From the NCBI RefSeq assembly GCF_000158175.1, contig NZ_DS999411.1, positions 3,174,079 to 3,238,078 of the forward strand: a DNA stretch of 64,000 nt, written 5' to 3'. A program made the translations under genes and the position numbers. Positions 8,086-17,054 of this stretch are shown here, piece by piece. The stretch's first letter is position 1; every line of letters starts with the position of its first letter. Below the pieces are notes generated by a model, which saw only the letters and a list, made by a program, of their open reading frames with translations, had not been told where the DNA came from and did no database searches. Source of the stretch: Luminiphilus syltensis NOR5-1B (GTDB taxonomy: Bacteria > Pseudomonadota > Gammaproteobacteria > Pseudomonadales > Halieaceae).

Positions 8086-9264
8086 CTATACCGGGTGGCG
8101 CTTGACCCACTGTTTGGCAATGATCATACGCTGCATCTCATTGGTGCCCTCGCCAATGCACATGAGCAGTGAATCTCGATAATAACGCTCGATCTCATAC
8201 TCCTTGGAATAGCCGTAACCGCCGTGAATCCGCATCGACTCTTCCGAATTACGGACCGCCGCCTCTGAGGCAAAGTACTTCGCCATACCCGCTTCCATGT
8301 CGCAGCGTTGACCGCTGTCATAGGCATCGGCAGCATCGAGCGTCATCAGGCGAGCCGCGCGGGCGCGGGTGGCCATTTCACCTAATTTGAGCTGGATGGC
8401 CTGGTGCTCACAAATCGGCTTGCCCATGGTGTGGCGGGTCTGCGCGTACTCGGTTGCCAGGCGCAGAGAGCCGTCGCAAAGCCCAACCCCCCGGGCGGCC
8501 ACATTGATTCGACCCAACTCGAGACCACCCGTGGCCTGGAAGAAACCTTTTCCTTCTTCGCCGCCGATCAAATGATCCGCCGACAATCGATAGTCCTCGA
8601 ACACCAACTCAGCACTGTCGATGGCGTTATAGCCGAGCTTCTTGAGTTTCTTGCCTACCGTGAACCCTTCGCCCTTGGGCGCGATAAACAGACTCATCCC
8701 CTTATAACGCGGGTCAGCATTGGGGTCGGTTTTCACCAGAAGTGCTACCGCACTGCCTTGGATGCCATTGGTAATCCACGTTTTGGTGCCGTTAATCACG
8801 TAGTCGTCGCCATCGCGAACCGCTGTGGTTCGAATCGCCTGCAGATCGGTTCCCGCATTGGGCTCGGTCAGGGCGAGGCCGCCACGAATCTCGCCGCTGG
8901 CAAAACGCGGTAGCCAGTGAGACTTCTGGGCCTCGGTACCAAATCGCTCCATGGCCGCCGCCATCATGAGGTGCGAATTGAAAATACCGGTGATCGCCAT
9001 CCAGTAGGAGGATATCCGCATCACAATTTCGGCATAGGTGCGTGCGGGAAGTCCCAGTCCGCCATACTCCGGACTGATGGTTGCGCCGAACAGGCCCATT
9101 TCGGTCATCTGCTCAACCAGTTCCGCAGGCCAAACGTCATCGTGATCAAATTTCATCGCCACCGGGGCCACTTCTTTTTCCACCCAGCGCTCAATAGCCT
9201 CGACCAGTGCGCGCTCGTCATCGCTATCGATGTGCGTCCCTCGGGCTGCCGTCGTGTCCGACAT
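8086..9264 (-). CDS. acyl-CoA dehydrogenase
   Basis: The 392-residue flavoprotein shows the acyl-CoA dehydrogenase signatures in order: GLALTEPNAGTDLQ, the FAD-binding YVINGTKTWITNG, GRINVAARGVGLC, a QAIQLKLGEMA helix, and the C-terminal IHGGYGYSKEYEIERYYRD with catalytic-base region CIGEGTNEMQR. It removes two hydrogens from an acyl-CoA, passing electrons to ETF. It is the last gene of the operon, 48 bases after the MaoC gene. Next to a MaoC hydratase and a CitE-like lyase it may act on a branched dicarboxylyl-CoA such as methylsuccinyl-CoA; that is inference from context. A simpler short-chain substrate is possible. Confidence 0.92.
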   Translation of the reverse strand: MSDTTAARGTHIDSDDERALVEAIERWVEKEVAPVAMKFDHDDVWPAELVEQMTEMGLFGATISPEYGGLGLPARTYAEIVMRISSYWMAITGIFNSHLMMAAAMERFGTEAQKSHWLPRFASGEIRGGLALTEPNAGTDLQAIRTTAVRDGDDYVINGTKTWITNGIQGSAVALLVKTDPNADPRYKGMSLFIAPKGEGFTVGKKLKKLGYNAIDSAELVFEDYRLSADHLIGGEEGKGFFQATGGLELGRINVAARGVGLCDGSLRLATEYAQTRHTMGKPICEHQAIQLKLGEMATRARAARLMTLDAADAYDSGQRCDMEAGMAKYFASEAAVRNSEESMRIHGGYGYSKEYEIERYYRDSLLMCIGEGTNEMQRMIIAKQWVKRHPV

Positions 9265-9312
9265 CTCAAATCTCCATTGTAGTAAGTAACTGTTTAAATA
9301 GTGAGCAGGTGC

Positions 9313-9822
9313 TTAGTCGTCCGCATTACCGAAGCCGCGTTTCCATACCAGTACACTGCGTTCAAAGGAGCACACCTCAACACCGTCCTGGTTTCGGCCG
9401 ATACTTTTTACAGTGACAATGCCCTGCTCGGGGCGCTTCTTTGATTCGCGCGTTGCCAGTACTTCGCTTTCCGCATAGAGCGTGTCGCCGGGAAACAGGG
9501 GATGCGGCAACTTGATGTCACCCCAGCCGAGATTGGCGATGGCTTTCTGGCTGATATCGGAAACGCTCATCCCTACCACCAGGGCCACGGTGAATGGCGA
9601 ACACACCAGCGGCTTACCAAACTCCGTATTTTTGGCGTACTCGTAGTCAAAGTGTGCCGGATGCGTATTCATCGTCAGCAAGGTAAACCAGACATTATCG
9701 GTGTCGGTAATGGTTCTCCCGGGGCGATGCTCGTAAACATCACCCACTTTAAAATCCTCCAGATAACGACCGAATGTCTCGCGGTAACGACCCTTCGATA
9801 CTTCTACAACCCCATCACGCAT
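9313..9822 (-). CDS. MaoC-family hydratase, mesaconyl/itaconyl-CoA-hydratase-like
   Basis: A 169-residue hot-dog-fold hydratase. It begins GRYLEDFKVGDVYEH and has GRTITDTDNVWFTLLTMNTH followed by HFDYEYA, the pattern seen in itaconyl-CoA and mesaconyl-CoA hydratases and relatives, then LPHPLFPGDTLYAESEVL. It would add water across a double bond of an unsaturated acyl-CoA. The start overlaps the end of the CitE-like gene by 8 bases, so the two are translationally coupled. Hydratase followed by lyase is the known order of chemistry in itaconate breakdown (itaconyl-CoA to citramalyl-CoA to pyruvate plus acetyl-CoA). The exact substrate is not provable here. Confidence 0.85.
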   Translation of the reverse strand: MRDGVVEVSKGRYRETFGRYLEDFKVGDVYEHRPGRTITDTDNVWFTLLTMNTHPAHFDYEYAKNTEFGKPLVCSPFTVALVVGMSVSDISQKAIANLGWGDIKLPHPLFPGDTLYAESEVLATRESKKRPEQGIVTVKSIGRNQDGVEVCSFERSVLVWKRGFGNADD

Positions 9823-10666
9823 TGCCTGCCCCTTCGTTTAATTTTAAAAGTGATTCCATTCGGCGGACGATCGGCTCATCCAGCATCACGCCCTGGTGCA
9901 TGATGGCCCCCCCGCCCGCCTGGTGATACGCGGCCACTGCCTGGGCCGCACGCTCGAGCTCGGAAGCCGTCGGTTTGAGTGCGGTTTTGACAATCGCGGC
10001 CTGATTCGGGTGGATAAGCGCCTTGGCAGAAAACCCCAGCGACTTGACGCGCTGGGTCTCTTCTTCGAGACCCGTGTCATCCTTGATGTGGATATAGGGC
10101 ACGTCGACGGCTCTGACGCCCGCTTCAACACACTGCATCACAAAACGACTGCGGGCGTGAAACAGGGGCTCCCAGGCGAGATCAACACCCATCTGACTGG
10201 AGAAGTCACCGCCTCCGAACATCACGTTGGCGACATTGGCGCTCTGACCGATAGCGACTACCGCAGAAAGCCCTTTCACCGTCTCTACAATCGGTACCAC
10301 CGACACTGCTTTTCCATTGAAGGCGGCATTGAAGATGTCGAGCTCTACCGGACTTTCCACCATCGGCACCAGGACAATTCCCGGACTCGAATCGGTGCCA
10401 GAGAATGCGAGCAAATCCTGCAGACCCGCCCGCGTGCGCAAACCATTGATTCTGACCGCGGTACGAACCGTTGCATCGGTCGCTAAAAAATGAAGCACCC
10501 CCTCTCGGGCAGCGTCCTTTTCTGCCTCGGGTACTGCATCTTCAAGATCGATAGCCACGATATCCGCATCTGTGGCATGGGCCTTGGCGACCCGGTCCAT
10601 ACGACTACCGGGCACAAATAGCAGCGTCTGAAAGGCAAGGCTCAGCGCAGTAGCATCAGTGGGCAT
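9815..10666 (-). CDS. CitE-like (HpcH/HpaI) CoA-ester lyase
   Basis: The 283-residue TIM-barrel lyase has LLFVPGSRMDRVAKA, the metal-site segment AIDLEDAVPEAEKDAAR, VRINGLRT, MVESPVEL with a conserved Glu, and GGGDFSSQMG with a conserved Asp. Family members cleave malyl-, citramalyl- or similar beta-hydroxyacyl-CoA thioesters. With the overlapping MaoC hydratase downstream and CoA transferases across the promoter region, a citramalyl/malyl-CoA lyase role fits best. The ATG at 10666 overlaps the end of the alpha/beta hydrolase gene by 11 bases, indicating coupled translation. Confidence 0.88.
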   Translation of the reverse strand: MPTDATALSLAFQTLLFVPGSRMDRVAKAHATDADIVAIDLEDAVPEAEKDAAREGVLHFLATDATVRTAVRINGLRTRAGLQDLLAFSGTDSSPGIVLVPMVESPVELDIFNAAFNGKAVSVVPIVETVKGLSAVVAIGQSANVANVMFGGGDFSSQMGVDLAWEPLFHARSRFVMQCVEAGVRAVDVPYIHIKDDTGLEEETQRVKSLGFSAKALIHPNQAAIVKTALKPTASELERAAQAVAAYHQAGGGAIMHQGVMLDEPIVRRMESLLKLNEGAGNA

Positions 10667-11462
10667 TCAGGAAACCCAGCAATTCGCTGCCGAAGCGTTG
10701 GCGCTGATCTTTTCCCGCGAGGACGTGTGCCGCATCCTCAAATTTCACACCCACCGCGTTCGGCAGTGCGTCTTCAATCGGCTGGGTCACACGAGGTCCT
10801 GTGACCACATCCATTTCCGCATGCAATACGAATGCGGGGACCGTTACCGATCTCAGGTCCTCAATAGCATCGTAATCAACGCTCGCCTCAATAAAGCGCC
10901 GGTGGGTATCGAGGTTTCCTTTAAGCTCTTTCCATGGCCCGTTTTCACCCAGCAATCGATCGATATTGGCATCGTAAAAATCGGGATCAAAGGACATCGC
11001 ACAGGCAAAACGCTGGAAATCAGCCCAGCCCATTTTCTCGTGGATATCCAGAAACAACCTGAGATGTTCGCGCAGCATGGCATCGACTTTTGCCCAGGCG
11101 CCGGTATTGATCAGTGTTCTTGCCAGATCCGGTCGCCGGATCGCAATCTGCTGGCAGATGCAGGCGCCAATCCCCACCATGCCCAGCAGATGAACATTCT
11201 TCAGTCCCAGGTGGTCGAGGATGGCGATGGCATCTTCCGCGTAAAGGCCCATTGTCGCCGGTGTTTCCAGATTATCAGTCGACTCGGCGAGACCGCGGTA
11301 ATCCATGATGATGACCTGATACTGATCGATCAGCCCGAAGGGCAGACCCCGTTCTTCACCATGACAGAAGGTGCCCCAACCGCCCAGACACAGAACAGGA
11401 TCGCCTTCACCAATCACCTCGTAGTAAATCTGCGCGCCGTCCCTGGTTTCAAGCGTTGCCAT
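10656..11462 (-). CDS. alpha/beta-hydrolase-fold protein lacking the usual nucleophile serine
   Basis: The frame is open to 11603, but I place the start at the ATG at 11462 (MATLETRDGAQIYYEV), the normal family N-terminus, giving 268 residues and a 14-base overlap with the isochorismatase gene. The fold signatures are present: oxyanion-loop LCLGGWG, MDYRGLAEST, acid Asp218 in HAEMDVVTG and His246 in AAHVLAG. The nucleophile elbow, however, reads LLGMVGIGACI: Val96 sits where GxSxG enzymes have serine. It may be a lyase, a cofactor-independent oxygenase-like protein, a non-hydrolytic partner, or inactive. Its place inside a coupled operon suggests it is needed. Confidence 0.8.
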   Translation of the reverse strand: MATLETRDGAQIYYEVIGEGDPVLCLGGWGTFCHGEERGLPFGLIDQYQVIIMDYRGLAESTDNLETPATMGLYAEDAIAILDHLGLKNVHLLGMVGIGACICQQIAIRRPDLARTLINTGAWAKVDAMLREHLRLFLDIHEKMGWADFQRFACAMSFDPDFYDANIDRLLGENGPWKELKGNLDTHRRFIEASVDYDAIEDLRSVTVPAFVLHAEMDVVTGPRVTQPIEDALPNAVGVKFEDAAHVLAGKDQRQRFGSELLGFLNAH

Positions 11463-12120
11463 TGGTCTGGTCCCCATACAATGTGTTGAGCGCGAGGCGC
11501 ACCTGCTCACTGGGCATGACGTCGGCGTATCGTCGACTGACATCGCGCAGATTGGCGCGATGCGCCTCCAGTTCCTGATCACCGCAGCAGTCCTCGGGGA
11601 CAATCACCCGATAACCGTGCGAAAAGGCGTCGACAATGGTTGCGCGAACACAGCCACTGGTCGTGGCACCGGTAATCAAAACGGTATCGACACCCTGCTT
11701 ATTAAGAAACGTATTCAGTGGTGTTCCAAAAAACATGGAGGGTGCGCTTTTAATAAAATGGAAATCGGTTTTACCGGCAAGACGCGGATCCGTTTCAAGA
11801 CTTTTATCCCCGTAAAACATATCGTTGTAAACAGCGCCGATCTTCCACCGCGCCATATCGCCCTCGCTGTGCCAACCGATCGAGCAACTGGCAACCGGAA
11901 CCCCGAGTGGCCGCGCAAAATCAATAAGCTGCGCGGTCTGATCTACCGCGCTGCTGACATGTTCTGAACGCCCCATCGGATAGTCGGGGTCGGTGAAGGC
12001 CCGCTGAAAATCAACGACCAGAATCGCCGCGTGGGTCCCAAACCCCATGTCGCGGGCCGCGTAGGAAGCCGCGGCAAAGGCGTCGCCACCTGCTCCCGAT
12101 GGATCCGATACTGACGACAC
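11449..12120 (-). CDS. isochorismatase-family amidohydrolase, N-carbamoylsarcosine-amidase-like
   Basis: A 223-residue cysteine hydrolase. The family triad is visible: Asp37 in ILVVDFQRAF, Lys124 in HFIKSAPS and nucleophile Cys157 in TGATTSGCVRAT; the cis-peptide region precedes the Cys. GFGTHAAILVVDFQ and the DAFSHGYRVIVPEDC segment point to the N-carbamoylsarcosine amidase/maleamate amidase side of the family. It starts with GTG at 12120 immediately after the hyuB stop, so it is coupled to hyuB. ATP-dependent hydantoin opening followed by this amidase is the known order in N-methylhydantoin breakdown, which would release ammonia and CO2 from a ureide. The substrate is not proven. Confidence 0.86.
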   Translation of the reverse strand: MSSVSDPSGAGGDAFAAASYAARDMGFGTHAAILVVDFQRAFTDPDYPMGRSEHVSSAVDQTAQLIDFARPLGVPVASCSIGWHSEGDMARWKIGAVYNDMFYGDKSLETDPRLAGKTDFHFIKSAPSMFFGTPLNTFLNKQGVDTVLITGATTSGCVRATIVDAFSHGYRVIVPEDCCGDQELEAHRANLRDVSRRYADVMPSEQVRLALNTLYGDQTNGNA

Positions 12121-14046
12121 TTAACCCGCAGCTCGAGCGCCGCTCGCCTGCTCACTCCCACGCTTTTGTTTTCGTGCCCATGCCGCAGCAATGGGTGCCT
12201 GAATGGGCGGTTTCGGCGGTTCAAAGCCCGTCTCTTCAAGACACTTTTCGCGTATCTCATCCAATGTGGCGCCAAAATCAAAGGGCTCGATCTCACCGCG
12301 TTCCTCGGTCATTTTGGCACGAAGCGCGTCGCTGGCAGACACATCGATAGTGCCGTCAGCCTTAACCACAACGCCGTAACGCCCTACCCCGTTTTCAGTG
12401 ACCAGGCCCGACTCAAGATCGTAGGCGATGGCATCGTAAGGACGCTCAAGCGGGTCACCCCAGCCACCGCCGCCCCACGTTTCAAACACCAGCAGGTCGC
12501 CGGGCTCAACCGCCACGTTATCGATCTTGGAGGGTAAGGTCTCGCGGCTGCCGTCGGTACGAATCAGTGTCTTCGTACTGCGGACGCCGGGTAGTCCACC
12601 TTTGACACCCCATGGGTAGGTGAACCAACGGTCATCGTGAATCGACACCTTGCCTTCGACCAGAAACGCGTACTCGGTCTTTACACCATTGCCACCGCGA
12701 TGAAGGCCGGGGCCTCCCGTGTCCGGGATCGATTCGAAGCGCTCAACGCGAATCGGAAAGTACGCTTCGGTGTATTCATTGGGCACATTGCGCATCTTCG
12801 GCCACAGCGAATGCCCATCGGGCCCATCACCGCCCGGTTTACCCGGGATACCGCCAAAGCCAATCTGGAACATCAGGAACCAGTCGTCGCGCTCGTTGAA
12901 ACCGGAGAACATCATATGGGGGCTGTCGGAGAAACCCGCCGCCACCAAAAAGTCTGAATTTGCCGTGCCGAACAGGCCGCTGATAATGTCAAAAATTCGG
13001 CCGAGGGCGTGGGTTCGACCATTGAGCGCCGCCGGTGCCACCGGATTGAGCAGGCTGCCTTTGGGTATGCGCACATCAATCAGATCGATGTAGCCGTCGT
13101 TGAGAACAATCTGCGGATCAAACACGTTCACCATGAACTGACCACAGAACATCTTGAACATTCGATCGTTGAGCAAAAAGTTGACGCAACCGGCTGACTG
13201 GGGATCGGTTCGCGCAAAATCAAAAATCAGTTGATCGCCTTCACGCCACATTTCACAACCAATTTTATAAGGTCCGTAGCCCAGGGCGTCGTCGCAGATA
13301 TAGTCCTCGAAAACAACTTTTTCCTCGGGCATGGTCGCCACAATCAGTTCACGCATGGCTTCCCGATTGCGCGCAAGCAACAACTTCTGAGCGGAGACAA
13401 GAACCTCAGGGCCAAAACGGTCGGCCATTTCAACCAGACGCGCGGCACCCGTGCGGCAGGCCGAAAGAATCGCGTAGAAGTCAGCTTCATTCCAGTCGGG
13501 GGTGCGTGAGTTTCTCACCGCCATGCGCACGATATCCTGCTGCAGCTCGCCTTTTGAAACGACCTTGACCGGCGGAATGACAATGCCCTCCTGAAGAAGA
13601 TCGGTGGAGGTAACCGGCATCGATGCCGCGGTCGAACCCGAGATATCACTCATGTGGCCAAACATCGCCGTCCAACCCAGCAGGCGACCGTTGTAGAAGA
13701 CGGGGGTGCATACCAGCCAATCGTTGAGGTGGCTGATTGCACCGTCACAGGCGTAGGGATCATTGGTAAGCAGGACATCCCCTTCCTGAACGTCGCCATC
13801 GTAGTTATCGATAAACCCATCGACCGGAGATCCGAACTGACCGGCGAGCATCTGCCCATCGCGGTCGGTCAATACCGGAAAACCATCCCGCTGTTCGCGA
13901 ATAATTGTCGATATCGCCGTGCGGAAAAGAATGGCATCCATCTGCACCCTTGCGTTCTGGATGGCATTTTCAATAACGTCCAAAGTGACGGCATCAACCT
14001 CGACTTCGTCCCAGGGCGTTGTGTTCTTTTCAATTAGCGTCGCCAT
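12121..14046 (-). CDS. hyuB: hydantoinase B / oxoprolinase family subunit
   Basis: A 641-residue HyuB-type protein with the family hallmarks: VEVDAVTLDVIENAIQNA near the N-terminus, DGDVQEGDVLLTNDPY, HLNDWLVCTPVFYNG, a GHMSDISG segment and the C-terminal GGGGWGDPLERP. HyuA and HyuB together form ATP-dependent enzymes such as 5-oxoprolinase, N-methylhydantoinase or acetone/acetophenone carboxylase. It follows hyuA by 18 bases with a GGGAG ribosome site. The C-terminal tail is basic. The neighbouring amidase favours ring opening of a cyclic ureide or imide over carboxylation. Confidence 0.93.
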   Translation of the reverse strand: MATLIEKNTTPWDEVEVDAVTLDVIENAIQNARVQMDAILFRTAISTIIREQRDGFPVLTDRDGQMLAGQFGSPVDGFIDNYDGDVQEGDVLLTNDPYACDGAISHLNDWLVCTPVFYNGRLLGWTAMFGHMSDISGSTAASMPVTSTDLLQEGIVIPPVKVVSKGELQQDIVRMAVRNSRTPDWNEADFYAILSACRTGAARLVEMADRFGPEVLVSAQKLLLARNREAMRELIVATMPEEKVVFEDYICDDALGYGPYKIGCEMWREGDQLIFDFARTDPQSAGCVNFLLNDRMFKMFCGQFMVNVFDPQIVLNDGYIDLIDVRIPKGSLLNPVAPAALNGRTHALGRIFDIISGLFGTANSDFLVAAGFSDSPHMMFSGFNERDDWFLMFQIGFGGIPGKPGGDGPDGHSLWPKMRNVPNEYTEAYFPIRVERFESIPDTGGPGLHRGGNGVKTEYAFLVEGKVSIHDDRWFTYPWGVKGGLPGVRSTKTLIRTDGSRETLPSKIDNVAVEPGDLLVFETWGGGGWGDPLERPYDAIAYDLESGLVTENGVGRYGVVVKADGTIDVSASDALRAKMTEERGEIEPFDFGATLDEIREKCLEETGFEPPKPPIQAPIAAAWARKQKRGSEQASGARAAG

Positions 14047-14064
14047 TTCTGCTCTCCCTTCCGC

Positions 14065-16119
14065 TCAGGAATTATCGCGGATCAATAGATTACCCACCGA
14101 GTCCACCGTGGCATGGCTGCCCGGAAGAATCACTGTGGTGGAATCGAGTTCGGTGACGATCGCGGGCCCTTCGATGCGATCCCCTGCAAGTAGCTTGGCC
14201 CGGTCATAGATCGTACCCGGATGGTGTTCGCCTTCAGAATAGATCTGGGTGTCGGCAATGGCCGCTCGGGTGATATCGCCATCGCCGTCTTCGAGACTCA
14301 GCTCGACGGCCTCGGCCCCCGGCCCCAGCACGATCACGCGCAGGTTCACAATCTCCTTGGCTTTCGCCAGGCGGAAATTGAACATCTGCTCGTGGAGCTC
14401 ATCAAAGCGACCCACCGCCTGCTCGATACCATGTTTCGCAAAGTCCTCGGGGCTTAGGGTGACGGTGATGTCCGCCGATTGCCCGGCGTAACGCAAATCC
14501 ACCTGAAAACGCACTTCCTGCTTATCCCGCGGAACGCCCTCGGAATCGAGCGACGCACAGGCGCGCGCCGTAAGCTCATCAAACGCCTCACTCAGCTCTT
14601 CCTTGCTCGTTTCATCAACGAGTTTGATCAAGCTGCGTGCCGCCTCATCCCGAAGATTGGTGGTCGCATCTCCCGCCGCACAAAGCACCCCGGGGCCACG
14701 CGGCACGATGACCGGCCACGCACCGAGCAGTCGGCCCAGCGCGTTTGCATGCAGAGGTCCCGCACCGCCAAAGGCCATTAACGCAAAATTTCGGGGGTCG
14801 TGGCCCTGCTCCACCGACACCAGCCGCAGCGCGCCGAACATATTCTCGTTAACGATACGAATAACACCTTCGGCGGCCTCCTCGATCGACATGGACAGTG
14901 GCTCGCTGATTTTCGTCAGCGCTTTCTCCGCCAGATCCTTGCGGATCTCCATATCACCGCCGAGCCGCGCATCTGAAGGCAGGTGACCCAGGACCACGTT
15001 GGCGTCGGTCACGGTCGGATCCTCGCCTCCTTTGGCGTAAGCCGCAGGGCCGGGCACAGCACCGGCTGAGCTCGGGCCCACCCGCAGCGCCTTGGTGAGA
15101 TCGGGCACGTAAGCAATCGAGCCGCCGCCGGCACCGACCGTGCGAACGTCCACCGACGATGCCCGGACGACGACATCATGGACCACCGTCTCGCGCCTTA
15201 CCTGGGCTTCGCCCCCCTCAATGAGGCAGACATCGGTTGAGGTTCCCCCCATATCAAAGGTAATAATGTTTTCGAAGCCCGACTGGCGAGCGACCCAGTT
15301 CGCACCCGCAACACCACCGGCCGGGCCCGACATGAGCAGATTGACCGGGTATTCACCGGCGGTCTGCGCGGCAGCGAGACCACCATCGGAGCGAAGAATC
15401 GACAGACTCAAAGCCCCTGTTCGCTCTTCCAATCCTTTTTTCAAATTGGTGAGGTAGCGCGAAACCACCGGCTTGACAAAGGCGTTCGCCACACTGGTGA
15501 TCGCCCGTTCATATTCCTGAACTTCCGGGAGAGTCCGCGAGGACACCGAGATCGATACGTCGGGCATCATTTCCCGGACAATCTCCTCGACCCGATCCTC
15601 GTGCTCGCTGTTCACATAGCTGTTGAGCAGACAAATCGTCACTGACTGGATATCGCTGGCCTTAAGCTTGGCCACCTCGCGCCGAACCCCGTCTTCATCG
15701 AGGGGCCTGACCACCGCGCCGTCGGCACCGATTCGCCCGCCCACCTCGACCGTGTCGCGGAGTTCGGCCATAGGCTTGCCTTTGACAAAGTTAATCCAAC
15801 CGGACAACGCCCCCGGAACAAAGCCCCGGGCAAGATGCAGAATCTGTCGGAAGCCATCGGTGACAATCAAGCCCACCCGGGCACCATTTCCGGTGAGTAC
15901 GGCATTGGTCGCCACAGTAGTGCCGTGCATCACTGCACGAATCGAAGTGGGGTCAATATCGTTTTGCTGGCAGACTTTTTCGATGCCGTTGATCACCGCA
16001 ATCGAGGGATCTTCAGGGGTAGAGGGCACTTTGGCCGTAAGGGGCTGCCCACCGGCATCGTCCAACATAAATACGTCCGTAAACGTACCCCCGACATCAA
16101 CTCCTACGCTGTACGCCAT
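14065..16119 (-). CDS. hyuA: hydantoinase A / oxoprolinase family ATPase subunit
   Basis: The 684-residue product carries the HyuA actin-like ATPase elements: VGVDVGGTFTDVFMLD at the N-terminus, HGTTVATNAVLTGNGARVGLI, a central SGPAGGVAGANWVA, FDMGGTSTDVCLIE, and AGGGSIAYVPD. It is the first gene of the seven-gene leftward operon and is transcribed divergently from gntR. It supplies ATP-driven activation for opening a hydantoin- or lactam-like ring with HyuB. The start ATG at 16119 is next to a 162-base divergent control region with a clear palindrome. Confidence 0.94.
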   Translation of the reverse strand: MAYSVGVDVGGTFTDVFMLDDAGGQPLTAKVPSTPEDPSIAVINGIEKVCQQNDIDPTSIRAVMHGTTVATNAVLTGNGARVGLIVTDGFRQILHLARGFVPGALSGWINFVKGKPMAELRDTVEVGGRIGADGAVVRPLDEDGVRREVAKLKASDIQSVTICLLNSYVNSEHEDRVEEIVREMMPDVSISVSSRTLPEVQEYERAITSVANAFVKPVVSRYLTNLKKGLEERTGALSLSILRSDGGLAAAQTAGEYPVNLLMSGPAGGVAGANWVARQSGFENIITFDMGGTSTDVCLIEGGEAQVRRETVVHDVVVRASSVDVRTVGAGGGSIAYVPDLTKALRVGPSSAGAVPGPAAYAKGGEDPTVTDANVVLGHLPSDARLGGDMEIRKDLAEKALTKISEPLSMSIEEAAEGVIRIVNENMFGALRLVSVEQGHDPRNFALMAFGGAGPLHANALGRLLGAWPVIVPRGPGVLCAAGDATTNLRDEAARSLIKLVDETSKEELSEAFDELTARACASLDSEGVPRDKQEVRFQVDLRYAGQSADITVTLSPEDFAKHGIEQAVGRFDELHEQMFNFRLAKAKEIVNLRVIVLGPGAEAVELSLEDGDGDITRAAIADTQIYSEGEHHPGTIYDRAKLLAGDRIEGPAIVTELDSTTVILPGSHATVDSVGNLLIRDNS

Positions 16120-16198
16120 TGTGACACTCCCGAAGCATTGCGGTGTTGTGGAAACAGAGTTGGGCAGAGTAGTCAGGGAGCGAATTGCTTGTCAATTC

Positions 16199-16220
16199 AT
16201 ATTCGAACAAATTCGGATAT
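16199..16220. promoter_or_regulatory. palindromic operator candidate between hyuA and gntR
   Basis: ATATTCGAA, spacer CAAA, TTCGGATAT: a 9+9 inverted repeat with eight of nine pairs matching, in the middle of the 162-base divergent gap. A -10-like TATAAC lies at 16229-16234 in the gntR direction. Position and size suit a GntR/HutC dimer repressing both transcripts. Confidence 0.55.
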
Positions 16221-16281
16221 AGGTGTGATATAACCCTCGGGTCGGATCCGAGCATCCCACCACTGCCATTAAGGGTGACCC

Positions 16282-17025
16282 GTGTCGAATAAAGTGCAGA
16301 CCGCCGAATCCAATCAGGAACAGCTCTATCGGTTGTTCCGGTCACAGATTGCCGATGGGACGTGGGCTGTGGGTGGAATGCTTCCCACCGAAAAGCAGCT
16401 GTGCACCACCCTGGGCACGAGCCGCTACGCCCTGCGCGAGGCCATGGCGCGGCTGGAGACCGATGGACTGATCAAGCGTAGACGGGGGTCGGGCTCAACG
16501 GTGTTGCGACGCCTCCCGCTTGCCATGTCACGCTCGGGGGTGGCTTCCCGTGAAGATCTGCTGAATTACGCCTCCTCCACATCCATGCAATGGAGTCCGG
16601 GACAGCTCATCAGCACCGACGGCAAGTTGGCGCGACTCCTGGGCTGCGACGAAGGGCGCCAATGGCATCATATGAATGGACTGCGTCTCGATGAGGAAAA
16701 CGATCCTCTCGCGCTGGTCAACGTTTACGTCGACACCGAGCGGGCCTCACTGCCCGAGCCGGGTGCGCTCGGCAGAAAGCCGATATACCAATGGCTGGAA
16801 GCCGAGCGCGGACTCAAATCTGAGGCCGTATCCCAGGACATTCGCGCCTCGCGACTGACCGCCAAGCAAGCCGAGATACTGCACGACGTCGCCGACATGC
16901 CGGTAATCGAGGTCATCAGACGCTACTTTGACGCCGAGGGTGGGATTTTTCTCATCTCGCAAAGCGTGTATCGCTCCCGGGACTTTGTCCTCAACCACCT
17001 GTTCCACCTGGGCAGCGAATCCTGA
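16282..17025 (+). CDS. GntR-family (HutC type) transcriptional regulator
   Basis: A 247-residue regulator starting with GTG at 16282. Residues about 12-75 are a winged helix-turn-helix: YRLFRSQIADGTWAVGGMLPTEKQL, then SRYALREAMARLETDGLIKRRRGSGSTV. The remainder is a UTRA-type effector domain (ISTDGKLARLLGCDEG, LALVNVYVDTERA, ISQSVYRSRDFVL). Such proteins bind palindromes and release on binding a pathway metabolite. It is divergent from hyuA and followed by amidase and CoA-transferase genes, so it most likely controls both arms through the palindrome at 16199-16220. Confidence 0.92.
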   Translation: MSNKVQTAESNQEQLYRLFRSQIADGTWAVGGMLPTEKQLCTTLGTSRYALREAMARLETDGLIKRRRGSGSTVLRRLPLAMSRSGVASREDLLNYASSTSMQWSPGQLISTDGKLARLLGCDEGRQWHHMNGLRLDEENDPLALVNVYVDTERASLPEPGALGRKPIYQWLEAERGLKSEAVSQDIRASRLTAKQAEILHDVADMPVIEVIRRYFDAEGGIFLISQSVYRSRDFVLNHLFHLGSES

Positions 17026-17054
17026 ATTTCGATTACCCGAGGGGCCATTAATTC

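Noticed and set aside
10659..11489. A long plus-strand frame opposite the alpha/beta hydrolase
   Set aside because: Shadow of the real minus-strand gene; no motif and no ribosome site.
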